A DNA stretch of 64,000 bases from the NCBI RefSeq assembly GCF_030252345.1, contig NZ_CP126980.1, forward strand, positions 5,037,501-5,101,500. Reading direction: 5' to 3'. The position numbers and the translations under genes were made by a program. Positions 16,355 to 25,247 of this stretch are shown piece by piece. Numbering within the stretch: position 1 is the first letter of the stretch; the number at the start of each line of letters is the position of its first letter. Source of the DNA: Actinoplanes oblitus (GTDB taxonomy: Bacteria; Actinomycetota; Actinomycetes; Mycobacteriales; Micromonosporaceae). The notes beneath the pieces were generated by a model. That model did not search any database. It saw nothing but the letters and a program-made list of their open reading frames with translations, and was not told the origin of the DNA.

Positions 16355-17866
16355 TCAGGTCTTCGTGGTGGAGAGCAGCGGGTCAGGCGCGGTGAGGCGG
16401 TGGTCGGCGGCCGGATCCCTCGAATGCCGGGCGTTCAGCGCGGCGGCGGTGGTGGCCAGGTAGTGATCGAACAGGCGGGTCAAGGCGGCGCGGCGCTCCG
16501 CTGGGCGGACCTCGTCGTGGGCGCTCTGGGCGGCGAAGGTTCGGACCAGGTGGTGGAAGGTGTACCGGCCGGGCGTGGCTTGCTGCAGCAGGTGGTTGCG
16601 GTGCAGGGTGTCCAGGCCGGCGCGGGCGGTGGTGAGGTCGGTGCCGGCGAGGGCCGCGGCGGCGCGGGCGGTGAAGTCGGGGCCGGGGTGCAGGGCGAGC
16701 AGGCGGAGCAGCCGTTGTTGATCGGCCCGGAGGCGCTGGTCGGACACGGAGAAGGCGAGTTCGACGCCGGTGTCCAGGCGCCGGGCGTGGTGGCGTTCGT
16801 CGAGGCGGTCGGCGTGGTCGGTCAGGGTCCAGCCTCGGGTGCCGTGGATGTGAGCGGTGACCAGGGTCAGGGCCAGCGGCAGATAGCCACAGCGGTGCGC
16901 GATCCGGGCGGCGGCGCGGGGGTCGGCGCCGACGGGAACGCCGGCGACGGTCCGGGTGAGGAAGGCGAGGGCCTCGGCGGGGGTGAACACCTTCATGGAC
17001 AGGTGGGTCGCGGGGCGCAGATCGGCGAGGCTGTGCCGGCTGGTGACCAGGGTCAGGCATCCCGATGTGGCCGCCGGGAGGAGGGTGTGGGCCTGTGCGG
17101 GGGTCGCGGCGTTGTCCAGCACGATCAGGGCGCGGGTGCCGGCGAGGCGGTCGCGGCAGAGGGCGGCGCGTCGTTCGAGACCATGGGGTATCAGCTGGCC
17201 GGGCATGCCGAGCAGGCGCAGGAATCCCGCCAGGACGACGCTCGGATCGGCCGGTCGTCGCGCCGGGTCGGGATCGAAGCCGCGGAGGTCGACGAACAGG
17301 GTCCGCTCGAACGGCTGCTCCCGGTGGAGTGCGTGCCCGGCGTGGACGGCGAGCCGGGTCTTGCCGATGCCGGCCATGCCCTCGATGGCGGCGACCGGTG
17401 TCGCCGTGCCGGCCCGCGCCGCGTGGCGGAGCCGGTCGAGTTCGGCGGTGCGGCCGGTGAACCCGGGCGGCTCCGGTGGCAACCTGTCGTGGACAGTGAC
17501 CTGGGAGACCGCCTCGATCTCCCCGTCGACGGCGCGCAGCGCCTGACGCCACCGCGTCACGTAGCCGGTGTCCGGGTGTAGCGCCTGGATCACCGCGACG
17601 ACCAGGTCGGTGTCCAGCCGGGACCGGCCGCGTCGGAAGCAGTAGGCGACCGTGGACTTGCACACCCGCTCGCGGGCCGGTCGGCCGTCGGCGGTCCACG
17701 CCGTGTTGATGCGGTCCTTGATGGTGTCGTAGGAAGGATTGCCGGCCCAGACCTTCAGCCGGCGCAGCCGGTCGGCGAGGTCGGCGTGGCTCCTCGCCTG
17801 TCCCGGATCGGGCAGCGTGGTGAACACCGTGTCCGGCGTGGTCGCCGGGTCCGCTGGCAGTGGCAT
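16355..17866 (-). CDS. AfsR-like STAND (NB-ARC) regulator lacking a TPR tail
   Basis: About 503 residues from the ATG at 17866, chosen for the GGGGGTGGGCG ribosome binding site. An N-terminal helical domain (residues 25-115) resembles the HTH-like region of actinobacterial signalling ATPases. The NB-ARC ATPase follows: Walker A GMAGIGKT at 163-170, Walker B ALIVLDNA near 255, RNBS/TSRHSL, then GYLPLAL (GLPLA motif) and a winged-helix-like region. Relatives continue with TPR repeats; this one stops after RLFDHYLATTAAALNARHS. The transposon insertion lies only 135 bases beyond its stop, so the tail may have been lost nearby. Confidence 0.8.
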   Translation of the reverse strand: MPLPADPATTPDTVFTTLPDPGQARSHADLADRLRRLKVWAGNPSYDTIKDRINTAWTADGRPARERVCKSTVAYCFRRGRSRLDTDLVVAVIQALHPDTGYVTRWRQALRAVDGEIEAVSQVTVHDRLPPEPPGFTGRTAELDRLRHAARAGTATPVAAIEGMAGIGKTRLAVHAGHALHREQPFERTLFVDLRGFDPDPARRPADPSVVLAGFLRLLGMPGQLIPHGLERRAALCRDRLAGTRALIVLDNAATPAQAHTLLPAATSGCLTLVTSRHSLADLRPATHLSMKVFTPAEALAFLTRTVAGVPVGADPRAAARIAHRCGYLPLALTLVTAHIHGTRGWTLTDHADRLDERHHARRLDTGVELAFSVSDQRLRADQQRLLRLLALHPGPDFTARAAAALAGTDLTTARAGLDTLHRNHLLQQATPGRYTFHHLVRTFAAQSAHDEVRPAERRAALTRLFDHYLATTAAALNARHSRDPAADHRLTAPDPLLSTTKT

Positions 17867-18045
17867 CGCCCACCCCCGTGCATCGGGTCGATGTCTCGGC
17901 ATCCGAGGCTAGCGATCCGATCAGTGCCGCCGCGGGCCGGCGTCCTAATTCGTCCGAAAGTTCGTCATCGTCAGGTGTCGATGAGCACACTCGGGGCAGG
18001 CCCCCGCGGTGTACGCGGGGCGCATCGACGAGCACGGGGGTGGAT

Positions 18046-18537
18046 ATGAGGGCGTGGCGAGCAGGGGTTGTTCTGCTGCTGCTGGTGGCCGCGGGATTGT
18101 TCGTGCAGTCGCCCGGGGCGGCGTTCGCGGACGGGACGCGCTGGCGCATCCAGCATCGCAACTTCGCCAACAAGTGCATCGACGGCAACAGTGGTGCCGG
18201 GGGCCAGGCCTACCTCTGGAGTTGCGTGCGTGCCAGGAATCAGTACTTCCATTTCGATCTGGTCGAGGGGCTGTATTACCACCTGCGCAACGACAAGACC
18301 GGCCTGTGCCTGGGCAGCAACGGCCAGTGGACGGACTCGCCGATCTACAACCTGCCGTGCGATGGCAACTGGGCCACGCATTGGTCGGTCTACAACCAGG
18401 AGGGTGACTACTACACGTTCGTGCCGCGATACCTCGCCGGGTTCTGCATGACGCCGACGAGCGAGACCGATGGCACGGGGATCGCCCAGCATGTCTGCCA
18501 GTCGAGCTTCGACCAGTGGACCTGGTACCGCATGTGA
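18046..18537 (+). CDS. Secreted ricin-type beta-trefoil lectin protein
   Basis: 163 residues. The signal peptide is MRAWRAGVVLLLLVAAGLFV with cleavage after AAFA. The mature protein is a single beta-trefoil of about 130 residues: NKCIDGNSGAGGQAYLWSC, GLCLGSNGQWTDSPIYNLPC and FCMTPTSETDGTGIAQHVC mark three repeats, each with paired cysteines. The QxW motif is partly kept as DQWTWY. It should bind carbohydrates or another ligand outside the cell. It converges with the MFS gene and shares a terminator with it. Confidence 0.82.
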   Translation: MRAWRAGVVLLLLVAAGLFVQSPGAAFADGTRWRIQHRNFANKCIDGNSGAGGQAYLWSCVRARNQYFHFDLVEGLYYHLRNDKTGLCLGSNGQWTDSPIYNLPCDGNWATHWSVYNQEGDYYTFVPRYLAGFCMTPTSETDGTGIAQHVCQSSFDQWTWYRM

Positions 18538-18550
18538 TGCTCGGGCCGGG

Positions 18551-18600
18551 TGACGGCCCGGCCGCCGGTCGGCGTGCGCGCCCCGGCGGCCGGGCCGTCA
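18551..18600. terminator. Strong bidirectional hairpin terminator
   Basis: An 18-bp perfect stem, TGACGGCCCGGCCGCCGG (18551-18568) pairing with 18583-18600, with a 14-base loop. It lies between the convergent lectin and MFS genes and even includes the MFS stop codon. There is no T-run, as is usual in high-GC actinobacteria. Confidence 0.8.
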
Positions 18601-20067
18601 GCGCGTGGCACCCAGGTCAGCCGGCGTGGCCGGCTGGGGACGGCGGCTGGTGTGGACGAGCAGGGCCACGGCGGTGAGGAGCAGGGCGGCCACCGCTGTG
18701 GTGACGTGCAGGCTGGTGGTGAAGGCGGCGCGGGCGTCGTGCAGCAGGAGGGTGGCCTGCTCGGCGGGGAGGTGGCGGCTGGTGGCGAGGGCGCCGGGCA
18801 GCGAGTCGGAGGTGCCGTGTGTTCCGGTGCGGTAGATGACGGCGGCGAGGACGCCGAGCAGGGCGAAGCCGAGGGAGCCGCCGAAGTAGTTGGCGGTTTC
18901 GGACAGGGCGGCGGCGGCGCCGGCGCGTCCGGGTGGGACGGCGGCGAGGAGGTGGCCGGTGCCGAGGGCGAACAGGGGGCCGGTGCCCAGGGCCTGGACG
19001 GTGATGCCGAGCAGGACGGCCGGTAGCGAGCCGGCGAGCAGCAGCAGGGTGCCGAGCGCGGACAGGGTGAGGCCGGCGGCGATGGCGGTGGGTGTGGGCA
19101 GGTGGCGGGCCAGCCAGGGTGCGGTCATCGTGCCGGCGGCGACGCCGAGACCCATCGGGGCGAACAGGACGGCGGCCACGGCGGGGGAGTGGCCGAGGAC
19201 GCCTTGCAGGTACTGGGTGACGAGCAGGCCGGTGCCGGCCATGGCGATCCCGGCGCCGACGAGCGCGATGATCACGGCGGTGACGGTGCGGTCGTGGAAG
19301 AGGCGCAGGTCGAGCAGTGGGGTGGACAGGCGCGCTTGGCGGCGTACGAAAAGAGTTGTCAGGGCCGCGCCCAGCAGCGCGGCGGTGAGTGTTGTCGCGG
19401 TCGGGCCGCCGGCGGTCCCCTGTTTGAGGCTGTAGATCAGCGGCAGGACGCCGGTGAGGCAGAGGGCGACGCTGGCCGGGTCGAGCCGGCCGGCCTGCGG
19501 TGCGCGGTGTTCGGGGAGCAGGAACGGGCCGGTGAGCAGCAGGAGCAGCATCGGCGGGACGGCGAGCAGGAAGATCGAGCCCCACCAGAAGTGCTGGAGC
19601 AGCAGGCCGGCCAGGACCGGGCCGAGGGCGCCGCCGGTGAACTGGGCGGTGGCCCAGAGGGCGATGGCGCGGCCGCGCCGGCGGGGGTCGGGGAACATGT
19701 TGGTGATCAGGGCGAGGGTGCACGGGGTGAGGGTGGCGCCGGCGACGCCGAGCAGGGCGCGGATCAGGATGAGTGGGGTGGGGCTGGTCACGGTTGTGGC
19801 CAGCAGGGACAGGGCGGCGAATCCGGCGGCGCCGATCAGGAGCAGTCGTCGCCGGCCGATCCGGTCGCCGAGGGTGCCCATGGTGATGACCAGGGCGGCG
19901 ACGACGAGGCCGTAGCTGTCGCTGATCCACAGCTGTTCGACGTTGCTGGCGCCGAGGTCGGCGGCGAGGGCGGGCAGGGCGAGCAGCAGTGCGGTCAGGT
20001 CCATGGCGACGATCAGGGTGGGCAGCATCAGGATGATCAGTCCCGGCCAGGTGCTGTTGACTCTCAT
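18598..20067 (-). CDS. MFS drug efflux transporter (DHA2, 14-TM type)
   Basis: 489 residues with fourteen hydrophobic segments. Motif A appears as GTLGDRIGRRRLLLIG near residue 65 and motif C as LLGVAGATLTPCTLALI near residue 110; GPVLAGLLLQHFWWGSIFLL is the usual segment before TM6. This is the EmrB/QacA-like drug:H+ antiporter group. It starts at an ATG at 20067, facing the DGPF/sigma pair, and no TetR repressor is adjacent. Confidence 0.9.
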   Translation of the reverse strand: MRVNSTWPGLIILMLPTLIVAMDLTALLLALPALAADLGASNVEQLWISDSYGLVVAALVITMGTLGDRIGRRRLLLIGAAGFAALSLLATTVTSPTPLILIRALLGVAGATLTPCTLALITNMFPDPRRRGRAIALWATAQFTGGALGPVLAGLLLQHFWWGSIFLLAVPPMLLLLLTGPFLLPEHRAPQAGRLDPASVALCLTGVLPLIYSLKQGTAGGPTATTLTAALLGAALTTLFVRRQARLSTPLLDLRLFHDRTVTAVIIALVGAGIAMAGTGLLVTQYLQGVLGHSPAVAAVLFAPMGLGVAAGTMTAPWLARHLPTPTAIAAGLTLSALGTLLLLAGSLPAVLLGITVQALGTGPLFALGTGHLLAAVPPGRAGAAAALSETANYFGGSLGFALLGVLAAVIYRTGTHGTSDSLPGALATSRHLPAEQATLLLHDARAAFTTSLHVTTAVAALLLTAVALLVHTSRRPQPATPADLGATR

Positions 20068-20200
20068 GCCCGGGGGTCGGTGCGGGCCGGGAATTCTTGA
20101 CGCGAGAAATGTCGGTGGGGGATGTCAAGGTGGGCGGGTCGGTTCCGACCACCTGGCGAGAGGGCCCCTGCCGGGGCCTGCGAGATCTTTGGGGTACGCG

Positions 20201-20572
20201 ATGAAGTTCCTGATCATCATGCATATCAACCCGGCCGTGCTGGACGCCCTGACCGAGCAGGAGAAGGCGGCGATCGGTGACGGGCACGGGCGGTTCATGG
20301 AGGCGCTCAAGGAGTCCGGGGAGCTGATCACGACGCAGGCGCTGGTGGATCCGTCGCAGGCGGCGGTGGTGCGGGTGCGTGACGGGCAGCCGGTGGTGAC
20401 CGACGGGCCGTTCCTGGAGGCGAAGGAGTTTCTCGGCGGGTTCTACTTCGTCGACGTGGAGAGCAAGGCGCGGGCGATCGAGCTGGCGGCGCGGATCCCG
20501 GATGCGGCGATCGACGGGCTCGGGGTCGAGGTGCGGCAGGTGATGTTCGCGGACGGGCTGCTCGAGGCGTGA
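20201..20572 (+). CDS. DGPF/YCII-related protein coupled to an ECF42 sigma factor
   Basis: 123 residues with the hallmark VVTDGPFLEAKEFLGGFYFVDVES. The DGPF motif defines the YCII-related proteins found next to ECF42 sigma factors. Other elements (MKFLIIMHINPAVLDALTEQ, ESGELITTQALVDPSQAAVV) match the family. Its gene overlaps the GTG of the sigma gene by four bases, so both are made together. In this system DGPF proteins appear to be targets or partners of the sigma factor rather than anti-sigma factors. Confidence 0.9.
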   Translation: MKFLIIMHINPAVLDALTEQEKAAIGDGHGRFMEALKESGELITTQALVDPSQAAVVRVRDGQPVVTDGPFLEAKEFLGGFYFVDVESKARAIELAARIPDAAIDGLGVEVRQVMFADGLLEA

Positions 20573-21762
20573 CCGGGCCGGCTGTCGAGGACCTGCTGCG
20601 TCAGCTGATGCCGCAGGTCCTCGGGGCGCTGGTGCGCCGGTATGGGCAGTTCGAGGGCTGTGAGGACGCGGTGCAGGAGGCCGGGCTGGCGGCTTCGGTG
20701 CAGTGGCCGCGGTCCGGTGTGCCGGACAATCCGCGGGGCTGGTTGATGACGGTGGCGTCGCGGCGGCTGATCGACGCGGTGCGCAGCGATCAGGCGCGCC
20801 GGGAGCGCGAGTCGGTGGTGGAGCCGCCCGTGCCGGAGGTCGCGGACACCGATGACACGCTGTTGCTGCTGTTCCTGTGCTGTCATCCGGCGCTGACCGC
20901 GGCGTCGCAGACGGCGTTGACGTTGCGGGCGGTCGGCGGGCTGACGACGGCGGAGATCGCGCGGGCGTTCCTGGTGCCGGAGCAGACCATGGCCGCGCGG
21001 ATCAGCCGGGCGAAACAGCGGATCCGGGCGGCGGGTGGCTCGTTTCCGCCGCCGTCCGGGGCGGAGCGGTTGCCGGTGGTGCTGCACGTCCTCTATTTGA
21101 TCTTCAACGAGGGTTATACGGCTTCGTCCGGGTCGGCGCTGGACCGGCCGGATCTGGCGGCCGAGGCGATCCGGCTGGCGCGGCTGGTGCACGCGCAGCT
21201 GCCGGCGGACGGGGAGGTGTCCGGGCTGCTGGCGTTGATGCTGCTCACCCATGCGCGGCGGGCGGCGCGCACGACGGCGGGCGGGGATCTGGTGCCGCTG
21301 GCGGAGCAGGACCGGTCGGCGTGGGACCGGGATCTGGTGACGGAGGGGATGGCGCTGGCGGCGTCGTCGCTGGGTGCGGCGGCGCTGGGGCCGTACCAAC
21401 TGCAGGCGGCGATCGCTGCCACGCACGCGGACGCGGCGACGGCCGCGGAGACCGACTGGCGGCAGGTGTACGCGTTGTATCTGATCCTGGAGCGGATCGC
21501 GCCGAATCCGATGGTGACGTTGAACCGGGCGGTGGCGCTGGCGGAGCTGTCCGGGCCGGCGGCGGGGCTGGCGGTGCTGGCCGGGCTGGAGGCGGACGAG
21601 CGGATGGCGGGGCATCACCGGTTGCTGTCGGTGCGGGCGCATCTGCTGGAGAGGGCGGGGGAGGTGGAGGCGGCGTACGAGTGCTATCGGCGGGCGGCGA
21701 GGGCGACGGCGAGTCTGGCGGAGCGGCGTCACCTGGAGTCGCGGGCCGCGCGGCTGCGGTAG
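20569..21762 (+). CDS. ECF42-group sigma factor with C-terminal TPR-like extension
   Basis: 397 residues, far longer than an ordinary ECF. Region 2 (GALVRRYGQFEGCEDAVQEA, then NPRGWLMTVASRRLIDAVR) and region 4 (ALTLRAVGGLTTAEIARAF, then VPEQTMAARISRAKQRIR) are at residues 15-165. The remaining 230 residues are the helical DUF6596/TPR-like domain: LYLIFNEGYTASSG, NRAVALAELSGPAAGLAVL. This domain is required for activity in studied ECF42 proteins. No anti-sigma factor is encoded nearby, as expected for the group. Confidence 0.9.
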   Translation: MTGPAVEDLLRQLMPQVLGALVRRYGQFEGCEDAVQEAGLAASVQWPRSGVPDNPRGWLMTVASRRLIDAVRSDQARRERESVVEPPVPEVADTDDTLLLLFLCCHPALTAASQTALTLRAVGGLTTAEIARAFLVPEQTMAARISRAKQRIRAAGGSFPPPSGAERLPVVLHVLYLIFNEGYTASSGSALDRPDLAAEAIRLARLVHAQLPADGEVSGLLALMLLTHARRAARTTAGGDLVPLAEQDRSAWDRDLVTEGMALAASSLGAAALGPYQLQAAIAATHADAATAAETDWRQVYALYLILERIAPNPMVTLNRAVALAELSGPAAGLAVLAGLEADERMAGHHRLLSVRAHLLERAGEVEAAYECYRRAARATASLAERRHLESRAARLR

Positions 21763-21832
21763 TGCCAGGTCTACCCGGGGAGTCGAACCAGCGTGCTGTC
21801 GGTGGTTGTGGGTGGCCGTCTAGCTTGGGCGC

Positions 21833-23074
21833 ATGACAGACACGCTGCTGGGGGCGGTGACCGGGCGACGGTTTCTGGTGTCGGCGTGGCCGTGGCGCGG
21901 GTTCGCCTACGCGGCCACCACGGCGGTGGCGTGCGGCCTGGTGTGGCTGGTGCTGGCGGTGCCGTTGACGCCGGTGTTCTCGGCGGTCGTGGTGCTGCGG
22001 ACCGGGCGGAGCGGTGGTCATCTGATCGTGGCAGCCGGTCTCGGCCTGGTCGGGGTGGGCCTGCTGGGTCTGCTCGGTCCCCGGCTGGCGCTGTCGACGG
22101 CCCGGGCCGAGCGGTGGCGGTTGCGGCTGGCCGGTGCGGTCCCGCTGCCGCCGGGGCGTCGTGGTGACCTATACCGGGATCCGGCGACCTGGCGGGCGGT
22201 GGCCTACATGGTGCTGCTCGGCGTCGTCGGCCCGATGTGGCTGGGGGTGCTCGGGGCGGTCGGGCTGATCGTCGTGTCGACGCCGATCTCGGTGCAGTAC
22301 CGGATGTCGGTGATGGACTCGGTGGCCGGTGTTCTGGGGCGGGCCGGCGGCGGGTTGCTGCTGATCCCGGTCCTGCTGTACCTGACCGCGTCGTTCGGCG
22401 GGGCGCATGCGGCGCTGGCCCGGCTGCTGCTGGCTCCGGAGCGCTCCGACGAGCTGGTGGAGGTGGCCCGGTCGCGGCGGCGGCTGGCGCACGCGTTCGA
22501 CGCCGAGCGGCTGCGCATCGAGCGGGACCTGCACGACATCGCGCAGCAGCGCCTGGTCGCGTTGACGATGCAGATCTCGATGGCGCGGCTCGACCTGCCG
22601 GCCGGCTCGCCGGCGGCGGCCGCGATGGCCGCGGCGCACGAGCAGGCGAAGACGCTGATGGCCGAGCTGCGCGATCTGATTCGCGGGATCAGTCCTCGGA
22701 CGCTGCGGGAGCTGGGCTTGCGGGCGGCGGTCGAGGAGCTGGCCGCGGCGAGTTGCCTTGAGGTACGCGTCGACGTCGACGGGTCGCGGTTCCCCGACGA
22801 GGTGGAGTCGGTGGCGTACGCGGCGGTCGCCGAGGCGCTGTCGAACGCGGTGAAGCACGCCGCGGCCGGCGAGGTGAACGTCTCGGTCCGGCGGGTGGGT
22901 GGCCGGCTGCTGGTCGAGGTCCGGGACGGCGGTGCTGGTGGCGCCGATCCGCGTCGCGGGTCGGGGCTGACCGGGCTTGCCGACCGGGCGGCGGCGGCCG
23001 GGGGCCGGCTGTTGATGTCGAGTCCGGCCGGTGGTCCGACGGTCCTGCGGGTGGAGCTGCCGTGCGGGTCGTGA
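21833..23074 (+). CDS. NarL-type sensor histidine kinase
   Basis: 413 residues. The N-terminal 200 residues hold about four membrane segments and a DUF-type sensor region. The HisKA_3 helix carries the phospho-acceptor His in ERDLHDIAQQRLVALT near residue 229. The ATP-binding domain shows the N box EALSNAVKHAAAG near residue 326 and the G box GSGLTGLADRAAAAGG. Its stop overlaps the start of the response regulator by 13 bases, defining a two-component operon. The signal is unknown. Confidence 0.92.
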   Translation: MTDTLLGAVTGRRFLVSAWPWRGFAYAATTAVACGLVWLVLAVPLTPVFSAVVVLRTGRSGGHLIVAAGLGLVGVGLLGLLGPRLALSTARAERWRLRLAGAVPLPPGRRGDLYRDPATWRAVAYMVLLGVVGPMWLGVLGAVGLIVVSTPISVQYRMSVMDSVAGVLGRAGGGLLLIPVLLYLTASFGGAHAALARLLLAPERSDELVEVARSRRRLAHAFDAERLRIERDLHDIAQQRLVALTMQISMARLDLPAGSPAAAAMAAAHEQAKTLMAELRDLIRGISPRTLRELGLRAAVEELAAASCLEVRVDVDGSRFPDEVESVAYAAVAEALSNAVKHAAAGEVNVSVRRVGGRLLVEVRDGGAGGADPRRGSGLTGLADRAAAAGGRLLMSSPAGGPTVLRVELPCGS

Positions 23075-23712
23075 TCGCCGAGGACTCGGTGCTGCTGCGG
23101 GAGGGTCTGACGGCGATGCTGCCGCGGTTCGGGGTGCGGGTGGTCGCCGCGGTCGGGGATTCGCCGGCGCTGCTGGCCGCCGTGGCCGAGCACCGCCCGG
23201 AGCTGGTGGTGACGGATGTCCGGATGCCGCCGGGCTACACCGACGAGGGGTTGCGGGCCGCGGTGGCGCTGCGCACCGAGGATCCCGAGCTGGCGGTGGT
23301 GGCGCTGAGTCAGTACGTGCAGCACAGCTATGCCGGGGAGCTGCTCGCGTCGGGTTCCGGGCGGTCCATCGGGTACCTGCTCAAGGACCGGATCGGTGAC
23401 GTGGCGGAGTTCGCCGGGCAGCTGCGCCGGGTGGCCGAGGGCGGCACGGTGGTCGACCCGGAGGTGGTGCGGCAGCTGATGCAGCGCCGCCGTGATCCGC
23501 TCACGCTGTTGTCGGCCCGCGAGCGTGAGGTGCTGGCGCTGATGGCGCAGGGGCATTCGAACGCGGCGGCGGCCCGGCTGCTCTCGCTGACCGAGGCCGG
23601 TGTGGCCAAGCACATCGGCAACGTGCTCACCAAGCTGAACCTGCCGGTCAGTGACGACACGAACCGGCGCGTGCTGGCTGTGCTGGCGTATCTGCGCAGC
23701 CGATCCGACTAG
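23062..23712 (+). CDS. LuxR/NarL-family response regulator
   Basis: 216 residues from a GTG. The receiver domain has the acidic pair E7/D8, the phospho-acceptor Asp at residue 52 (VVTDVRMPPG) and the Lys of YLLKDRIGD. The C-terminal LuxR HTH is LLSAREREVLALMAQGHSNA followed by KHIGNVLTKLNL. It is the cognate partner of the kinase it overlaps. The next gene, a membrane protein 9 bases downstream, may be part of the same operon. Confidence 0.93.
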   Translation: MRVVIAEDSVLLREGLTAMLPRFGVRVVAAVGDSPALLAAVAEHRPELVVTDVRMPPGYTDEGLRAAVALRTEDPELAVVALSQYVQHSYAGELLASGSGRSIGYLLKDRIGDVAEFAGQLRRVAEGGTVVDPEVVRQLMQRRRDPLTLLSAREREVLALMAQGHSNAAAARLLSLTEAGVAKHIGNVLTKLNLPVSDDTNRRVLAVLAYLRSRSD

Positions 23713-23721
23713 GAGAGTCCT

Positions 23722-24417
23722 GTGTTCACCACCAGTGCCCGGCGGCGTGACGCCGGGCTCCTCATCGTTGCCGTTTTCCTGGCCGTCGCGTTCTTCGTGG
23801 CCCCGCTGCTGATCGGCACCGGGCGGGTGGCCGGCTTCCCGCGGGTCTTCGCCGGCTATTGGTCGTCGGGTGCCGCGGCGTTCCCGCCGGACCTGCAGCG
23901 CCTCGTCGACCAGCAGTTCGGCGGTCACCTGGTGCGGGCGGTGATCGCCCTGCTGCTGCTCGCGGTGCTGGTGGTGCTGGCCGTCCGGGTGCGGCGGTTC
24001 GCGGTGCCGATCGGGGCGGCCGCGCTGGGCGCGGCGGTGCTGCTGATCGCCAGTGTGCAGGGGGTGGTGTCGCCGTTCGGCACGCTGCTGCCGGTGCTGG
24101 CGTCCGGCCCCGCCGACGCCGGGCTGGCGGTCGTCCTGGCGCAGGCCCGCGATCAGCTGGTGCATGGACCGGTGTCGCCTGCTCTGGCCGTGATGCTCGC
24201 CGAGTATGTGCGGTGGCATGTGGTGAAGGCGGTGCTGGTCGGTGTGCTGGCGGTGGTCCTGATCGGGCTGTCGGTGCGGTCGTGGCGTCGGTTTCGGCTG
24301 GTCGGCTTGCTGACGGCGGCGCTGGCTGTGGCGGCGCTGGTGGTCGTGGTGGCCAACGTGAGCACCGTGGTGGAGCCGGTTCCGCCGTTTCTGCTTCTGC
24401 TGCGCGGCAGCTGGTGA
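23722..24417 (+). CDS. Four-TM membrane protein of unknown function
   Basis: 231 residues with hydrophobic segments near residues 12-35, 73-90, 95-115, 170-190 and 195-215. The extracellular loop VAGFPRVFAGYWSSGAAAFP and the second loop with VLAQARDQLVHGPV are the polar parts. It begins 9 bases after the response regulator with AGGAGAG as ribosome binding site, so it is probably co-transcribed and may be the output or a modulator of the two-component system. No family recognised. Confidence 0.65.
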   Translation: MFTTSARRRDAGLLIVAVFLAVAFFVAPLLIGTGRVAGFPRVFAGYWSSGAAAFPPDLQRLVDQQFGGHLVRAVIALLLLAVLVVLAVRVRRFAVPIGAAALGAAVLLIASVQGVVSPFGTLLPVLASGPADAGLAVVLAQARDQLVHGPVSPALAVMLAEYVRWHVVKAVLVGVLAVVLIGLSVRSWRRFRLVGLLTAALAVAALVVVVANVSTVVEPVPPFLLLLRGSW

Positions 24418-24437
24418 AGGGATGCGGTCCGAGCTCA

Positions 24438-24545
24438 TTCCTATCTTCCTAGGACGACCTAGAGTCGGTGCGGCAAGCCGCACCGACAACCAAAAGGACG
24501 GCTTCGCCGACAACCCGGCTTTGGTTGTGGGTCCGGATGCGGGAC
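24438..24545 (+). repeat. CTAG-rich structured intergenic element, copy 2
   Basis: TTCCTATCTTCCTAGGA (24438-24454) plus CCTAG match copy 1 at 21 of 25 positions. A perfect 11-bp hairpin follows (GTCGGTGCGGC at 24464-24474, AA loop, complement at 24477-24487), then a second stem ACAACCAAA (24486-24494) pairing with 24520-24528. This second stem encloses AAGGACGGCTTCGCCGAC, which is identical in copy 1. The nested stems look like a folded RNA or a recombination substrate. Copy 1 has a tandem repeat where copy 2 has the first hairpin. Confidence 0.6.
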
Positions 24546-24635
24546 GGTGCGACGGTGTTCCGCATCAGCGAGGGCCGCGCTCACTGATGCGGCGCTCGCT
24601 CGGCTGACGCCGTGGCGGCGTTAGACTCGCCGGCC

Positions 24636-25193
24636 ATGGGATCGCTCACGTTCAGCCTCAACCTGACCCTGGACGGTTGTGTCGACCACCAGGAGGGGAT
24701 CGTTGACGACGAGACGCACGCCTTCTTCACCGGTCTGATGGACGCGGCCGGGGCGATGCTGTGGGGTCGCGTCACCTACGAGATGATGGAGGGCCACTGG
24801 CCGGCCGTCGCCAGCGGCGCCACGGAGGCGCCGCCGGCCATCCGGGAGTGGGCGGTCAAGCTGGAGGCCAAACCCAAGTACGTGGTGTCGTCGACGCGCA
24901 CGGATTTCCCGTGGGCCAACAGCCGTCACCTCGCCGGTGATCTGCGCGAGGGTGTGCGGAGGCTCAAGGACGCGACGCCGGCCGGGGTGCTTCTGGGAAG
25001 CGGCAGCCTGGCGACCGAACTCGACCGGCTGGACCTGATCGACGAGTACCGGATGCTCGTGCATCCCCGGATCGCCGGGCACGGCCCGACGCTGCACCAG
25101 GGCGGGCTGCCCGGCGCGCGCCGGCTCGAGCTGCTCTCGGCGCAGCCGCTGCGCAACGGCGTGGTGGCGATGCACTACCGCCGCGCGCGCTGA
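24636..25193 (+). CDS. Dihydrofolate reductase-family (RibD C-terminal-like) protein
   Basis: 185 residues of the RibD-C/YwjB type. It shows LTLDGCVDHQEGI at the start, AMLWGRVTYEMMEGHWP around residue 50, PKYVVSSTRTDFPWANSR, and the nucleotide-binding GVLLGSGSLATELDRLDLID near residue 120. LVHPRIAGHGPTL closes the fold. Members are NADPH-dependent reductases of unknown substrate. The start at 24636 gives the standard family beginning MGSLTFSLNLTLDG. Confidence 0.85.
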   Translation: MGSLTFSLNLTLDGCVDHQEGIVDDETHAFFTGLMDAAGAMLWGRVTYEMMEGHWPAVASGATEAPPAIREWAVKLEAKPKYVVSSTRTDFPWANSRHLAGDLREGVRRLKDATPAGVLLGSGSLATELDRLDLIDEYRMLVHPRIAGHGPTLHQGGLPGARRLELLSAQPLRNGVVAMHYRRAR

Positions 25194-25247
25194 GTCACGG
25201 GGCGCGGCCCGGGCTTCCGGCCGGGGTAGCGGGTGGCTGTCGGCGGG

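Noticed and set aside
16259..17581. Plus-strand frame opposite the AfsR-like gene
   Set aside because: Gly/Val-rich antisense reading without any domain; the minus strand shows a full NB-ARC ATPase.
22204..24513. A 769-codon frame opposite the two-component system
   Set aside because: Shadow of the kinase, regulator and membrane protein genes; extremely His/Arg/Gln-rich with no recognisable domain.
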